A stretch of DNA of 64,000 nucleotides from JBCCGG01 sp039029395. Its GTDB lineage: Bacteria > Pseudomonadota > Alphaproteobacteria > Kiloniellales > JAKSDN01. The position numbers were made by a program, and so were the translations under genes. Under the pieces are notes generated by a model, which made no database searches, was not told where the DNA came from, and saw nothing but the letters and a program-made list of their open reading frames with translations. Positions 24,122-32,889 of this stretch are shown in pieces (the stretch's first letter is position 1; every line of letters starts with the position of its first letter). The DNA lies in contig JBCCGG010000002.1 of assembly GCA_039029395.1 (NCBI GenBank), positions 62,001-126,000 of the forward strand, given 5' to 3'.

Positions 24122-24583
24122 TCAGCAGTTCTGGCGTGCGACATCTTCCAGAGGCAGGACAAGGTGAAGCTGGTTGCGTCCTGACGCGTTCCGATAGCCG
24201 GCGATCCGGCACCAAGACATGATCAGCGGCCAACCTTGGCCTCCTTCACCACCGTGATCGCTGTTCGGTTTGTCCGGTAGATCTTGTCTCGGATCAAAGG
24301 GAATGCCTTGATCGGATATCTCGATGTTGGCCAGGTTCCCCCGACGTTCCAACCGGTACTCGACAAAGCTCGATGGCGGCAAGCGGCCGTGCTTGAGGAT
24401 ATTGGTGAAGAGCTCTTCGACTACTATTCTGAGATGCACTGCATCTCTCTTCGACAACTTGACGCGCTCCGAGAAGAGATTTGTTGCCTCGATCACGTTG
24501 TGGATGGCATGGCGATCCGCGGCGACTCTTCCTTCAACCAGCTCGGGGCAAAAATTGTTGTCGCCGTTCATTCCCGGTTTCAT
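24122..24583 (-). CDS. RsbW/SpoIIAB-like serine kinase anti-sigma factor
   Basis: This 153-residue GHKL ATPase domain has an N-box in RIVVEELFTNILKHG, a G1-type motif DQGIPFDP and a G2-like GGQGWPLIMS. The length fits a stand-alone anti-sigma or anti-anti-sigma kinase. A STAS protein (28834-29172) and a PP2C phosphatase (25661-27826) lie nearby, which completes the usual partner-switch trio, though no sigma factor is in the window. It is divergent from the FecR gene with 36 bp between starts. A second ATG four codons in is also possible. Confidence 0.8.
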   Translation of the reverse strand: MKPGMNGDNNFCPELVEGRVAADRHAIHNVIEATNLFSERVKLSKRDAVHLRIVVEELFTNILKHGRLPPSSFVEYRLERRGNLANIEISDQGIPFDPRQDLPDKPNSDHGGEGGQGWPLIMSWCRIAGYRNASGRNQLHLVLPLEDVARQNC

Positions 24584-24619
24584 TAAGCTGGTTGCAGATT
24601 ACTAGAATGGGATTGATTG

Positions 24620-25051
24620 ATGCTTCGAACGGCCATTATCACCTTCCTGGCCGCCGCTTGTCTAGCAACCCAGGCCAATGCCGAGATCGGCCGGGTGAAG
24701 CGCGCGAGCGGCGATGCCTTCATCGAACGGGCCGGGGCGCGCATTGATGCGGCACCGGGGGTCACGGTCGATGCCAACGACGTTCTGGTGACCGGCGCCG
24801 ACGGGAAGATGAGCATCACCTTCATCGACAACAGCCGCTTCTCAATCGGACCTGAAAGCCGCGTCACCCTCGATCGCTTCGAGTTCAACTCGACGACCCA
24901 TGAAGGCGATTTTGAAACCGGCGTGGAAAAGGGCTCATTGGCCGTCATTTCGGGCCAAATCGCCAAGGAAGCGCCCGACGCCATGAAAGTACGCACCCCC
25001 ACGTCCATTCTGGGTGTCCGCGGAACCCGCTTTATCATTGAGGTCGACTGA
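24620..25051 (+). CDS. Exported FecR-domain protein
   Basis: This 143-residue protein has a signal peptide (cleavage after ANA, about residue 21) and a FecR domain ending in VRTPTSILGVRGTRF, the typical last motif. Unlike classical FecR it has no cytoplasmic anti-sigma segment and no membrane helix after the signal peptide, so it is a periplasmic module. ATG at 24620 is preferred to the TTG just before it. The stop overlaps the ATG of the OmpA-like gene (TGATG). Confidence 0.85.
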   Translation: MLRTAIITFLAAACLATQANAEIGRVKRASGDAFIERAGARIDAAPGVTVDANDVLVTGADGKMSITFIDNSRFSIGPESRVTLDRFEFNSTTHEGDFETGVEKGSLAVISGQIAKEAPDAMKVRTPTSILGVRGTRFIIEVD

Positions 25052-25644
25052 TGCTCAAGGCAGCCTTGGCGGCGACCGGCATGATTTTGCTTCTCTCGGG
25101 CTGCACGGCGGAGCGGGTCGTGCTGCTGCCAAATGAATCCGGCGAGAGCGGCAGCGTAGCTATCTTCTCCGCGGCCGGTGAGGAGGAAGCGCTCCTGGAC
25201 CGGCCCTACACCGAGGCCCGCATCGCCCAAGGTGGTGGCGCAAGCGTGGGCGAAACGAGCGCCGAGGCGGTTGACGCCGCCTATGGGACGCTCATCGAGG
25301 ATCTGCCGCCGCCGCCGCGCAGCTTTATCCTCTACTTCAAGGTCGGCACGACGACTCTCATGCCCGAGTCCGAGCCGGAACTGGATAGGCTTCTTGCCGA
25401 GGCCTCGGAACGCTTGGGCGGAGACGTTCAGGTGGTCGGTCATACGGATACGGTCGGCGCCAAGGAGACCAACGACAAGCTTTCCGAAGCGCGCGCGCAG
25501 GAGGTCAAGCGATTGCTGGTCGAGCGTGGATTGGACCCCGCGCTGGTGCGCGCCGTCGGCAGAGGCGAACGGGAGTTGCTGGTTCCCACCGGGGATGAGG
25601 TCGCCGAAACCCGCAACCGGCGCGTGGAGGTCGTGGTCCGATAG
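25051..25644 (+). CDS. OmpA-family outer-membrane lipoprotein
   Basis: This 197-residue lipoprotein has the lipobox LLSGC near residue 18 and a C-terminal OmpA/Pal peptidoglycan-binding domain (about 100-197) with the diaminopimelate-contact pattern in GHTDTVGAKETNDKLSEARA and NRRVEV. It is translationally coupled to the FecR-domain protein. The two together look like a cell-wall-attached sensor unit, and they converge on the CHASE2 phosphatase gene, whose periplasmic domain could receive their signal (inference). Confidence 0.88.
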   Translation: MLKAALAATGMILLLSGCTAERVVLLPNESGESGSVAIFSAAGEEEALLDRPYTEARIAQGGGASVGETSAEAVDAAYGTLIEDLPPPPRSFILYFKVGTTTLMPESEPELDRLLAEASERLGGDVQVVGHTDTVGAKETNDKLSEARAQEVKRLLVERGLDPALVRAVGRGERELLVPTGDEVAETRNRRVEVVVR

Positions 25645-25660
25645 TTGCGGCCCTGGCCCA

Positions 25661-27826
25661 TCACAGATCTGGGCCAAGATAGCGCACCACCAAAATCGTC
25701 AGATCGTCGGACGGCTCGGTGTCCTGTCTGTAGGCACGAACCGCGGCCATGACCGACTCGATAATTCGCGCGGCGGTTCGCGGCGTTTCCACCCGACCGA
25801 GAAGCTCGTCCAGCCTCTTGCTGCCGAACAGCACGCCCTCGGCATTCGCGGCCTCCGTCACCCCGTCGGTGGCCAGCACGAGCGCATCGCCTGGTTCCAT
25901 GCGGATCGGTTCGCTGGGGTACTCATAGTCGGGTATGACACAGAGTGGCGGGCCGCCTTCCATCTTGACCCGCCGGCAGGCTCCCTCTTTCGAAATCAGT
26001 GACGGGTCCATGTGACCGGCATTGAAGAGCTCGACCTCGCCAGAGCCGAGATGTAGGATGCCGAGCACCGCCGAGACAAAAAAGTCACCGGGATTCTCGC
26101 GGGAAATCTCCTCATTTACGGCACGAATCACCGTTGCCAAGCCATCGGTTCGACGAAGCACGGCGCCCTTGGTGAGCGCCTTGGAAAGAGCCATGAAGAG
26201 GGCGGCCGGCACGCCTTTGCCGGCGACGTCTCCGATCATGAAGAACATGCGGGAGTCGTCCAGGAGAAAGGCATCGTAGAGGTCGCCTCCCACTACTCGG
26301 GCGGTTTCCAGATTAACCGCCAGGTCAACGGCGGGAGAAAGCGCCTTCAAAGAGTCTGGGTTGGGCAACATTCTGATCTGAATGTCCCGCGCCACCTCTA
26401 GCTCCGCCGATACCTGGGCCGCCGCAAGGCGCTCGTCGATCAGAGCTAGGCGCAAAGCGCGGCGCCGCTTATCTGCCTCTAGGTGCATCATCGACAGGGT
26501 GAGCAGTGCAGGTATGCCGCCGCCCAGAAGCGGTACCGTGGGGTCGAACAAAAGACTGAACTCGGCAAAGCTCAAGACGCTCGCGCCCGCGACCAGAATG
26601 CCCATCCCCAGGGCGCAGATCAGCGCCTGGCGGGGCGACATCCGTGGAAAGAAGATCACCGCGGCGAGTCCGAAGACGATCGCGACGATCCACTCCACGC
26701 CCTCCATAAAAAAGGGCCGCAACAGCCAGCTTCCGTCGATGATCGTATCGATGGTTTGCGCATGCACATCGGCACCCAAGCTTTCGGCGGCGACCGGTGT
26801 GGAGACGATGTCTTCGAGCCCGAGCGCCGAGGCCCCGACGATGACGATCGTCCCGGCAAAGACGTTGTCCAGAACGGAACCGTCGAGAACCGCTTTGGCG
26901 GAGACGATCCGCGAGGCCAAAGGCGGCGAGAAATGCAGTCTGAGCCGGCCATCCGGCTCGGTGGGGATTCGTCGGTCGCTCAGGGTGATGGCCGCCAGTC
27001 CACTTTGGCCGGACTCCAAGGCGTAGGAGACCGAACCGGCCGCCACCCGCAGCAACTCCAAGGAGAGCGCCGGCGTGGCTTGCTCGCCGATCTTGGCGAG
27101 CAGCGGCACCCGGCGAATGATACCATTGCGATCGGGCGTCGCATTGATGATTCCTTGACCGGCCGCGTGTTGATCCAGCACGTCCACATTGGCGACGACG
27201 GCCGGAAAGGACAACACATGTTCCGGCAGCGGATCCCCGAGGAAATCGGCTTCCACATAGAGCCGAGACGGATCGTTGATGCCGGCATAGCCCTGATCGA
27301 ACACACCAGAGCGGCCGAGCACCACGGGCAAACGGCTGATCGTTCGGGCAAAGACCCGATCAGGATCGGGCAGGGACAGCAAGCTCGACTCGAGCTGCTC
27401 CGGGACCGCGCCGTAGCTCTCTAGAAATCTGGCGGCCCCGTAGCGGTCCGGTTCGGGAAAGATGATGTCGAACCCGATGGCAAGCGCGCCCTTCCTGGAG
27501 ATCTCGAGGGCCAAGTCCGCCAAGAGGAAGCGCGGCCAGGGCCAGGGCCCGTAGGCGTCCAGGCTCGCTTCGTCGATCTCCACGATTCGGGTATAGATCC
27601 GATCGGACTCGTGCGGCATGAGCCTCTGATAGACATCGAACAGACCTTCCCGAACCCGTTCCGTTCCCGTAACAGCGAGCAGGAGGAAGGTGAGAAGCAG
27701 CCCGATCAGGCCGACAATCCTGATCCGCCGCAGGCCCAACGGCTCCAGGACCTGGGCTTGCGCTCCTGCCGATTCGATACCCGATCCCGAAGTCATGAGG
27801 TTAAACAGATACCTGATATCCGTCAT
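25661..27826 (-). CDS. CHASE2 sensor fused to PP2C/SpoIIE-type serine phosphatase
   Basis: This 721-residue protein has a membrane helix (about 36-54), an extracytoplasmic CHASE2 domain (about 55-375), three closely spaced helices (about 375-450), a linker coiled coil and a cytoplasmic SpoIIE/RsbU-type PP2C domain (about 490-718). Metal-site motifs are GGDLYDAF, GDVAGKGVPAALFM, LATDGVTEA and SDDLTILVVR. It would dephosphorylate a STAS protein in response to an envelope signal, and a STAS gene lies two genes upstream in the same direction. ATG at 27826 overlaps the preceding gene by 26 bp; an ATG at 27796 would avoid overlap. Confidence 0.9.
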   Translation of the reverse strand: MTDIRYLFNLMTSGSGIESAGAQAQVLEPLGLRRIRIVGLIGLLLTFLLLAVTGTERVREGLFDVYQRLMPHESDRIYTRIVEIDEASLDAYGPWPWPRFLLADLALEISRKGALAIGFDIIFPEPDRYGAARFLESYGAVPEQLESSLLSLPDPDRVFARTISRLPVVLGRSGVFDQGYAGINDPSRLYVEADFLGDPLPEHVLSFPAVVANVDVLDQHAAGQGIINATPDRNGIIRRVPLLAKIGEQATPALSLELLRVAAGSVSYALESGQSGLAAITLSDRRIPTEPDGRLRLHFSPPLASRIVSAKAVLDGSVLDNVFAGTIVIVGASALGLEDIVSTPVAAESLGADVHAQTIDTIIDGSWLLRPFFMEGVEWIVAIVFGLAAVIFFPRMSPRQALICALGMGILVAGASVLSFAEFSLLFDPTVPLLGGGIPALLTLSMMHLEADKRRRALRLALIDERLAAAQVSAELEVARDIQIRMLPNPDSLKALSPAVDLAVNLETARVVGGDLYDAFLLDDSRMFFMIGDVAGKGVPAALFMALSKALTKGAVLRRTDGLATVIRAVNEEISRENPGDFFVSAVLGILHLGSGEVELFNAGHMDPSLISKEGACRRVKMEGGPPLCVIPDYEYPSEPIRMEPGDALVLATDGVTEAANAEGVLFGSKRLDELLGRVETPRTAARIIESVMAAVRAYRQDTEPSDDLTILVVRYLGPDL

Positions 27827-28760
27827 AAGCGCAGAGCACCTTGAGCGGCCTGCCGGTGCGCGTCAATTCCTCATAACGGATGGTTTCCCGGTGTATCCGG
27901 TGGATTGTCTCGTCATCGTGCGCCGGTTCGTGGTGGAACATGATCAGGCGGTCGACCTCGGCACGGTGGCAAAGATCGACCGCGACGACGTTGCTGGAGT
28001 GGCCCCAATCCTGTTTCATGGTGATCGCTTCGGATAAGGAATACATGGTATCGAAGATCACCACGTCGGCATCCCGCAGAAAAACGACGAAGTCTTCTTC
28101 CTGGCTCATGTTCTCCAGCTTGTGCTCCAAGTCGGTGCAGTAGACCACGGACTTGCCGTCCAGGGCGACACGGTAACCGAATGACTTGTTGTCGTGCTCC
28201 TGCTCGATCAACTCAACCTCAGCGCCGGCGATCTCGGTGCGCTCGCCGGGCGTAAGGGTGTTGAACTCGAAGTGCGCCTTCAGCCAATCGAAGGGCACCG
28301 GAAAAGAGATTTTCTCCTGTTGACGTCGCAAGGCCGTTTCCAGCTCGTGATGCCCCCCATAGACGCGGACTGTCGCTTCCGGGTCGAAGGCTGGCGTGAA
28401 GAAGGGAAATCCCATGATGTGGTCCCAGTGAAGATGGGACATCAAGAAGTTATAGGTCTTCGAATGACCGCCCGCAGATCGCCGCATCGAGTCCAATGCA
28501 AACTCCCGAAGTCCGGATCCCATGTCGCACACCAGGTACTGGTCGCTGCCAAGGGCGATCTCGACGCAGGAGGTGGCACCGCCATAGGTACTTCTCTCTG
28601 GAAAGGCGAGCGTCTCCTCGGCGAAGCGCGCCGCCGCCGCCTCGCTCTCAAAGCTTTGCCCGTTTGCGGATAGGAGGGCGCTGACGACCTTTTGTTGGAC
28701 GGCATCGGCACGAACGGGTGTGGGCAAAGAGCCGCGGGTGCCCCAAAACGTGACCTGCAT
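27801..28760 (-). CDS. Metallo-beta-lactamase-fold hydrolase
   Basis: This protein of about 319 residues has the dinuclear-metal motif HLHWDH and downstream ligands in DLEHK, FDTMYS and the C-terminal FHHEPAHDD. The N-terminus QVTFWGTRGSLPTP is typical of a branch related to class II cyclic-nucleotide phosphodiesterases and RNase Z-like enzymes. ATG at 28760 is chosen because GAGGAG lies 8 nt upstream; a GTG nine bases earlier is possible. It sits between the STAS and CHASE2-phosphatase genes. Substrate unknown; a cyclic nucleotide is one possibility because two class III cyclases lie in the window. Confidence 0.85.
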   Translation of the reverse strand: MQVTFWGTRGSLPTPVRADAVQQKVVSALLSANGQSFESEAAAARFAEETLAFPERSTYGGATSCVEIALGSDQYLVCDMGSGLREFALDSMRRSAGGHSKTYNFLMSHLHWDHIMGFPFFTPAFDPEATVRVYGGHHELETALRRQQEKISFPVPFDWLKAHFEFNTLTPGERTEIAGAEVELIEQEHDNKSFGYRVALDGKSVVYCTDLEHKLENMSQEEDFVVFLRDADVVIFDTMYSLSEAITMKQDWGHSSNVVAVDLCHRAEVDRLIMFHHEPAHDDETIHRIHRETIRYEELTRTGRPLKVLCAYDGYQVSV

Positions 28761-28833
28761 CTCCTTCACTCCTCACAATGCCGGGTGATTCGGGCCCGAC
28801 TCCTGCTCAAGCTGCCTTATCGCAGCGAGCACC

Positions 28834-29172
28834 TCAGCCGGAGAGAGCGTCCTCCACACTGTCGAAAACCTCCAGCAGCTTGTCGAAGCGGCTGATCTCG
28901 AAAATTTCGCGCATTGTCCCGTTGAGATCAGCAACCACCAAGCCCACCGACTTGGCGCGAGCCTCGTTGAGCGCTCTCATCAAGACGCGCAAGCCCACGC
29001 TCGACATATAGTCGACGTCATGCAGGTCCAAGATCAGCCGGGCCTCGGCGGCCGCCGCCTGGCCAACGGCCGGGAGCAGGCTGGCTTGAAATGCGTCGGC
29101 GTTCTCGTGGTCGATTGGTCCGCTGACCGATGCCACCAAAGCGCCGTCTCTTTCCTGGCACGTCAAATTCAT
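28834..29172 (-). CDS. STAS-domain anti-anti-sigma factor
   Basis: This 112-residue single STAS domain has the conserved phospho-acceptor region DVDYMSSVGLRVL (Ser57/Ser58), as in SpoIIAA/RsbV. It is expected to be phosphorylated by the GHKL kinase at 24122-24583 and dephosphorylated by the CHASE2-PP2C protein at 25661-27826. It is the first of three same-strand genes STAS-MBL-phosphatase. Confidence 0.92.
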   Translation of the reverse strand: MNLTCQERDGALVASVSGPIDHENADAFQASLLPAVGQAAAAEARLILDLHDVDYMSSVGLRVLMRALNEARAKSVGLVVADLNGTMREIFEISRFDKLLEVFDSVEDALSG

Positions 29173-29266
29173 AAATCACCCCCCGGATCACATAAAGATT
29201 GCAGTCTTTGGCGGCTGGTCTCAGTGGGTTCTCTTAGTTGAAGAGTCCTGCGCGCGGGTCATTGGA

Positions 29267-29917
29267 TCAACGCTCGCTACGGCCAGTAGGAGCCGTCGGC
29301 TCGGACACCTCCGACTCGGCGGTGATCGCCAAGCGAACGATGTCGGAAAGGCTTCGAGCCTGGAGCTTTTCCATGACACGCGCACGGTGAATCTCTACCG
29401 TGCGCGGGCTGATGCCCAATTCGAAGGCGATGACCTTGTTGGGCTGCCCCTGTGTCAACAGCCCAAAAACCTCCTGCTCGCGATCGGTGAGCCGGTCGAT
29501 CAGTGATCTCGCCTCCTCGCGTGACTTGAGCTGTTCCAGAGACTCTTCCTGGGCGCGCAGGGCATCCTCGATACGCGTCAAAAGATCTTCATCGTCGAAA
29601 GGTTTCTCGACAAAGTCGAAAGCGCCGAATTTCATGGCTTTCACAGCCGTCGGCACATCGCCATAGCCGGTGATTAGGATCACATTGAGGATGCAGTCCT
29701 GGGCCTTGAGCGCCTTGAGGACATCGAGACCGCTCATATCGGGCAACATGACGTCTAGCAGCAAGCAACCGCGATCCCGCTCGGCCAAGCCCTCGAGCCC
29801 TGCGCGGCCGGAGGCAAAGGTTTCCACGGCATGGCCGGCGGACTCGAGCAGCGCCTTGAGAGACAGACGAACGGCATCGTCGTCGTCCACCACAAAGACG
29901 CAAGCTTCAGAGGCCAT
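29267..29917 (-). CDS. FixJ/NarL-type response regulator
   Basis: This 216-residue protein has an N-terminal receiver domain with phospho-acceptor Asp55 (LLLDVMLPD), conserved Lys in FVEKPF, and a C-terminal LuxR-type HTH (LTDREQEVFGLLTQGQPNKV, then LGISPRTVEIHRARVMEKL). This is the FixJ architecture. The start overlaps the kinase stop by 11 bp, so the pair is co-translated. Confidence 0.93.
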   Translation of the reverse strand: MASEACVFVVDDDDAVRLSLKALLESAGHAVETFASGRAGLEGLAERDRGCLLLDVMLPDMSGLDVLKALKAQDCILNVILITGYGDVPTAVKAMKFGAFDFVEKPFDDEDLLTRIEDALRAQEESLEQLKSREEARSLIDRLTDREQEVFGLLTQGQPNKVIAFELGISPRTVEIHRARVMEKLQARSLSDIVRLAITAESEVSEPTAPTGRSER

Positions 29918-31418
29918 TGCTGTTCGCCTCCCCGTGGTTCAGCGGCAGTCTGAAGCGAAACCGTGTTCCGCCTCCTAGGTTCTCTTCAGCCTGAATCGTA
30001 CCACCGTGAGCATCAATGAGAGAGTGGCAAATGGACAGACCCAGGCCCATCCCGTCATGCTTGGTTGTAACGAAGGGTTTGAAGAGGTTCGCGCGAACGT
30101 CGTCCGGCAGGCCTGGCCCCCGGTCTGCGACGCTCACCTCCACAAGGTCCCCGTCGACGCGGGCCGTAGTGACTTCGATCGTCTCGTTCATTGATCCGGC
30201 TACGGCTTGGATGGCGTTGCGCACCAGGTTCACGACCACCTGCTGAATTTGTAGACGGTTCATCATCACCGGTGGCAGGTCGTCGTCCGGGCGAAAGTCG
30301 ATCTCCACGCGATCCTCTTCGCTGGCCGAAACGGCGACACGGGTCGCGGTTTCCACGTCGCGGTTGAGATCTTCAAGGCAGAGGGAAGGATCGCCAGTCT
30401 GCGCCAATGACCTCAGCCCCGAAAGGATGCCTTTCGCACGTTGCGACTGCTCGGCCGTTTGTTGGAGCAGCGATTGCAGCTCGTCGCCTTTCTGGTCCTG
30501 CAAGGATTGCAGTCGGCGCCGCGCCGCTTGGGCGTAGTTGGCGATTGCGGCCAGTGGCTGGCTGAGCTCGTGCCCGAGCACAGATGAGAGATGAGCCATG
30601 GCCGTCATGCGCGATGCATTGGTCAACTCGCTCTGCAGCCGGCGGAGCTGGCGGTCCCGAGCGTCAAGTTTGATCTCGGCCCGCCTCTTTTCTGTTACGT
30701 CGACCGCAACGGTGATCATTTGATCCTGCGGAAGAGCGAAGTCGTTGATCTCGGCCCAATGGCTATCGCCATACTCGAACTGCAGCGCGCGTGCGGGGGC
30801 TTCGCGCCAGTTTAACCTCCGGGCGATCCACCGGGCCCGATCCGAATCGCACGCGCCGATCCCATGGTGCTTGGCAAAGGCACGGACGATCATTTCAAAT
30901 CGCGTTCCTGGGACCATCGGCACCGGCGGTGTGGAGAAGGTTGCTTCGTAGCAGCGGTTCGAGATCACCAGGCGGTCATCCTCGTCGTAAAGCGCGAAGG
31001 CCACGGGAATGTGGTCGATCGCGCGGGCGAGCCGGATTTCCGGCGCCAGGCCGGCCTCTTCGAGGAGGTCGATGGCCGCGGCCTTTCGACCCGTGACAAG
31101 CAACCTGTCTCGTCCGAGCGAGAGCGACGTCCAATCGATTTGAACAAACTGTCCATTTGCATGCTTCATGCGAAATCGAATCACACGATTGCGCGCTTGG
31201 ATTGGCTGGTTCGGTCGCAATAGATCCGAAAGGCGGTCATCCCTATGGGTCAGGTCAGCAAGAGGCCGCCCGACAAGCAAGCGAGGCTCCCATCCCAACT
31301 GATCCGACCAGCTTTGACTGACGCGACGCAGCCCACCCTGTCGGTCGACCTCGCAAATGAGGTCGACGGATTTCTCGAACAGTAGATCGAGCGAAGTATC
31401 TGATTTTGCTTCAATCAT
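29907..31418 (-). CDS. PAS-domain sensor histidine kinase, FixL/DctB-like
   Basis: This 503-residue soluble kinase has two PAS-like domains (about 8-125 and 130-250), a coiled-coil linker, a HisKA domain with the FixL-type H-box GHELSQPLAAIANYAQ, and a HATPase domain with ADRGPGLPD and GMGLGLSICHSL. No membrane segment is seen. It forms a two-component pair with the overlapping FixJ-like regulator. I do not see a convincing heme-binding His in the PAS domains, so calling it an oxygen sensor is not justified. It is the first gene of a minus-strand run leading to the partner-switch genes. Confidence 0.9.
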   Translation of the reverse strand: MIEAKSDTSLDLLFEKSVDLICEVDRQGGLRRVSQSWSDQLGWEPRLLVGRPLADLTHRDDRLSDLLRPNQPIQARNRVIRFRMKHANGQFVQIDWTSLSLGRDRLLVTGRKAAAIDLLEEAGLAPEIRLARAIDHIPVAFALYDEDDRLVISNRCYEATFSTPPVPMVPGTRFEMIVRAFAKHHGIGACDSDRARWIARRLNWREAPARALQFEYGDSHWAEINDFALPQDQMITVAVDVTEKRRAEIKLDARDRQLRRLQSELTNASRMTAMAHLSSVLGHELSQPLAAIANYAQAARRRLQSLQDQKGDELQSLLQQTAEQSQRAKGILSGLRSLAQTGDPSLCLEDLNRDVETATRVAVSASEEDRVEIDFRPDDDLPPVMMNRLQIQQVVVNLVRNAIQAVAGSMNETIEVTTARVDGDLVEVSVADRGPGLPDDVRANLFKPFVTTKHDGMGLGLSICHSLIDAHGGTIQAEENLGGGTRFRFRLPLNHGEANSNGL

Positions 31419-31634
31419 AAATGTTTCACGCTCAATAGATCAATTCACAGTGGCCGGGTGCCGCTTTTGGCAAGATTGAGTTGCGCCGGAGACCCGGGCG
31501 CAGCTATGCCGCCAAACTAGAGCTAGAGTAGCGCCAATGTAGATGTTTCTCCATACGCAGAAACCCTCATAGCGACATGGGAAACCGCTCCCTAAATTGC
31601 CGCTCCAAGCGATTTTTTTCAGGAGCGCTCAGAA

Positions 31635-32087
31635 ATGGCGGACCCACCATGGAGCTTCGGCCGACGCATGACGGCGCTTGCGATCCTATCGCTGGGTTTG
31701 CTGGTGTTCCTTCCACCGGTCGCGACTGCAGCGGATGAAAATGACCTTTCGGTTGAGGGCAAGCTCAATTTGGTTGAGCAGATGCTCTGGGACACCACGG
31801 CGGTTGGCGTTTTGACCAAACTCTCGCTGAAGGCCGAGTTCGATGCCCTTTTGGATGCATTCCAGCGGTTCCACGAGGGTGAACGCCACCAGGGGCTGGA
31901 CCACCTGCTGCACCGCTACGAGCATCTGATGGCCAAGGCCCTGAACCTGGTCCAGGGCGAGGATCCGGCCCTTTTCGCACTCCTTTACGAAGTCCGCCCG
32001 GAGATGAGCGCCATCCTGATCCACCCGGAACGCTACGCGCGCGTGTTCGGTGCGCCGGCGGCCATGGGCAAATCGTCGCGGCACTAG
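31635..32087 (+). CDS. Exported protein of unknown function
   Basis: This 150-residue protein has an N-terminal signal peptide (hydrophobic LAILSLGLLVFLPPV, cleavage after ATA, about residue 32) and a mostly helical mature part of about 118 residues with several His (RFHEGERHQGLDHLLHRYEH). AGGAG lies about 10 nt before the ATG. I recognise no family. The His-rich amphipathic stretch might bind a metal, but there is no clear motif. Confidence 0.65.
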   Translation: MADPPWSFGRRMTALAILSLGLLVFLPPVATAADENDLSVEGKLNLVEQMLWDTTAVGVLTKLSLKAEFDALLDAFQRFHEGERHQGLDHLLHRYEHLMAKALNLVQGEDPALFALLYEVRPEMSAILIHPERYARVFGAPAAMGKSSRH

Positions 32088-32193
32088 GTCCGCCATAGGC
32101 GCCAATTGACGAATCCAGCGCGAATCAGGGAGACTGACGCACGTAGGTGACACTTCGGGGTCTATTGCGTGCGCTTAAGGGCGACATTCTGAC

Positions 32194-32883
32194 ATGGCTG
32201 GCGGCCTGCGGGTCGTGGTGTGGATCCTGATCATCGCATTGGTCTCGGGATGCGCAGCCAGCGCTCCTGGGCAGCCTGAGACGACCGCTTCCCCGCCAAC
32301 CGCGGACCCGACCAGCATTTGGCATGCGACCGTCGTGGTGCAAAATGGCAGCAGCCACGGCAGCGGCGTGATCATCGGCACCAACGCGGTGCTGACGGCC
32401 TATCATGTTGTTGACGATGGCCGGTCGGTTGTCGAGTTCCTCGGTGCCGAACAGGTGCCCGGGTCGATATCTTGGGTCGACGACAGGCTCGATTTGGCGA
32501 TTCTTCGGGTTGCCGTGCCGAGCGGCTACCGCCCCGCCCACCTCTATTGCGGCCCCCTGAAGCCGGACGATAAGCTGGTCTCCATCGGTCATCCGCTTCT
32601 GCAGCGTTGGGTCTCGACCGAGGGCCATTTGGGCACGGCGGTGGTGGACTCCGATCCCTTTCTGCAGGCCCTCGATTTCGAGCTCAGCTTGGGAAGTTCC
32701 GGAGGCCCGGTGTTCGATCGGGAGGCGCGGGTCGTGGGCATCTCGACCGCCATCTTGGCGGTGGTTCAGACTCCAGCGACCGCCACGCTGCGCCAAAAGG
32801 CCGGGGACGGACCACAGACTGGGATCGGTCTCATGGTGCCGTCCAGCCGTTTCTGCGACCAGGTTCTGCAGCAGATGCCGTGA
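32194..32883 (+). CDS. Trypsin-like serine protease lipoprotein
   Basis: This 229-residue protein has a lipobox at VSGC (Cys20) and a chymotrypsin-fold protease domain with a complete triad: His71 (LTAYHVV), Asp100 (RLDLAI) and Ser169 (GSSGGPV). This resembles the catalytic part of HtrA/DegP but has no PDZ domain, so substrate recruitment must differ. It probably acts in periplasmic or outer-membrane quality control. It converges on the tlpA-like gene with 6 bp between ends. Confidence 0.85.
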   Translation: MAGGLRVVVWILIIALVSGCAASAPGQPETTASPPTADPTSIWHATVVVQNGSSHGSGVIIGTNAVLTAYHVVDDGRSVVEFLGAEQVPGSISWVDDRLDLAILRVAVPSGYRPAHLYCGPLKPDDKLVSIGHPLLQRWVSTEGHLGTAVVDSDPFLQALDFELSLGSSGGPVFDREARVVGISTAILAVVQTPATATLRQKAGDGPQTGIGLMVPSSRFCDQVLQQMP

Positions 32884-32889
32884 TCGCAC

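Noticed and set aside
24540..24583. CPELVEG peptide near the start of the anti-sigma-like protein
   Set aside because: It recalls a palindromic repeat signature seen in some genomes, but the DNA here differs and no second arm was found, so it is not called as a repeat.
29907..31418. FixL-type heme oxygen sensor
   Set aside because: The kinase core is FixL-like, but I could not find the heme-ligand His context in its PAS domains.
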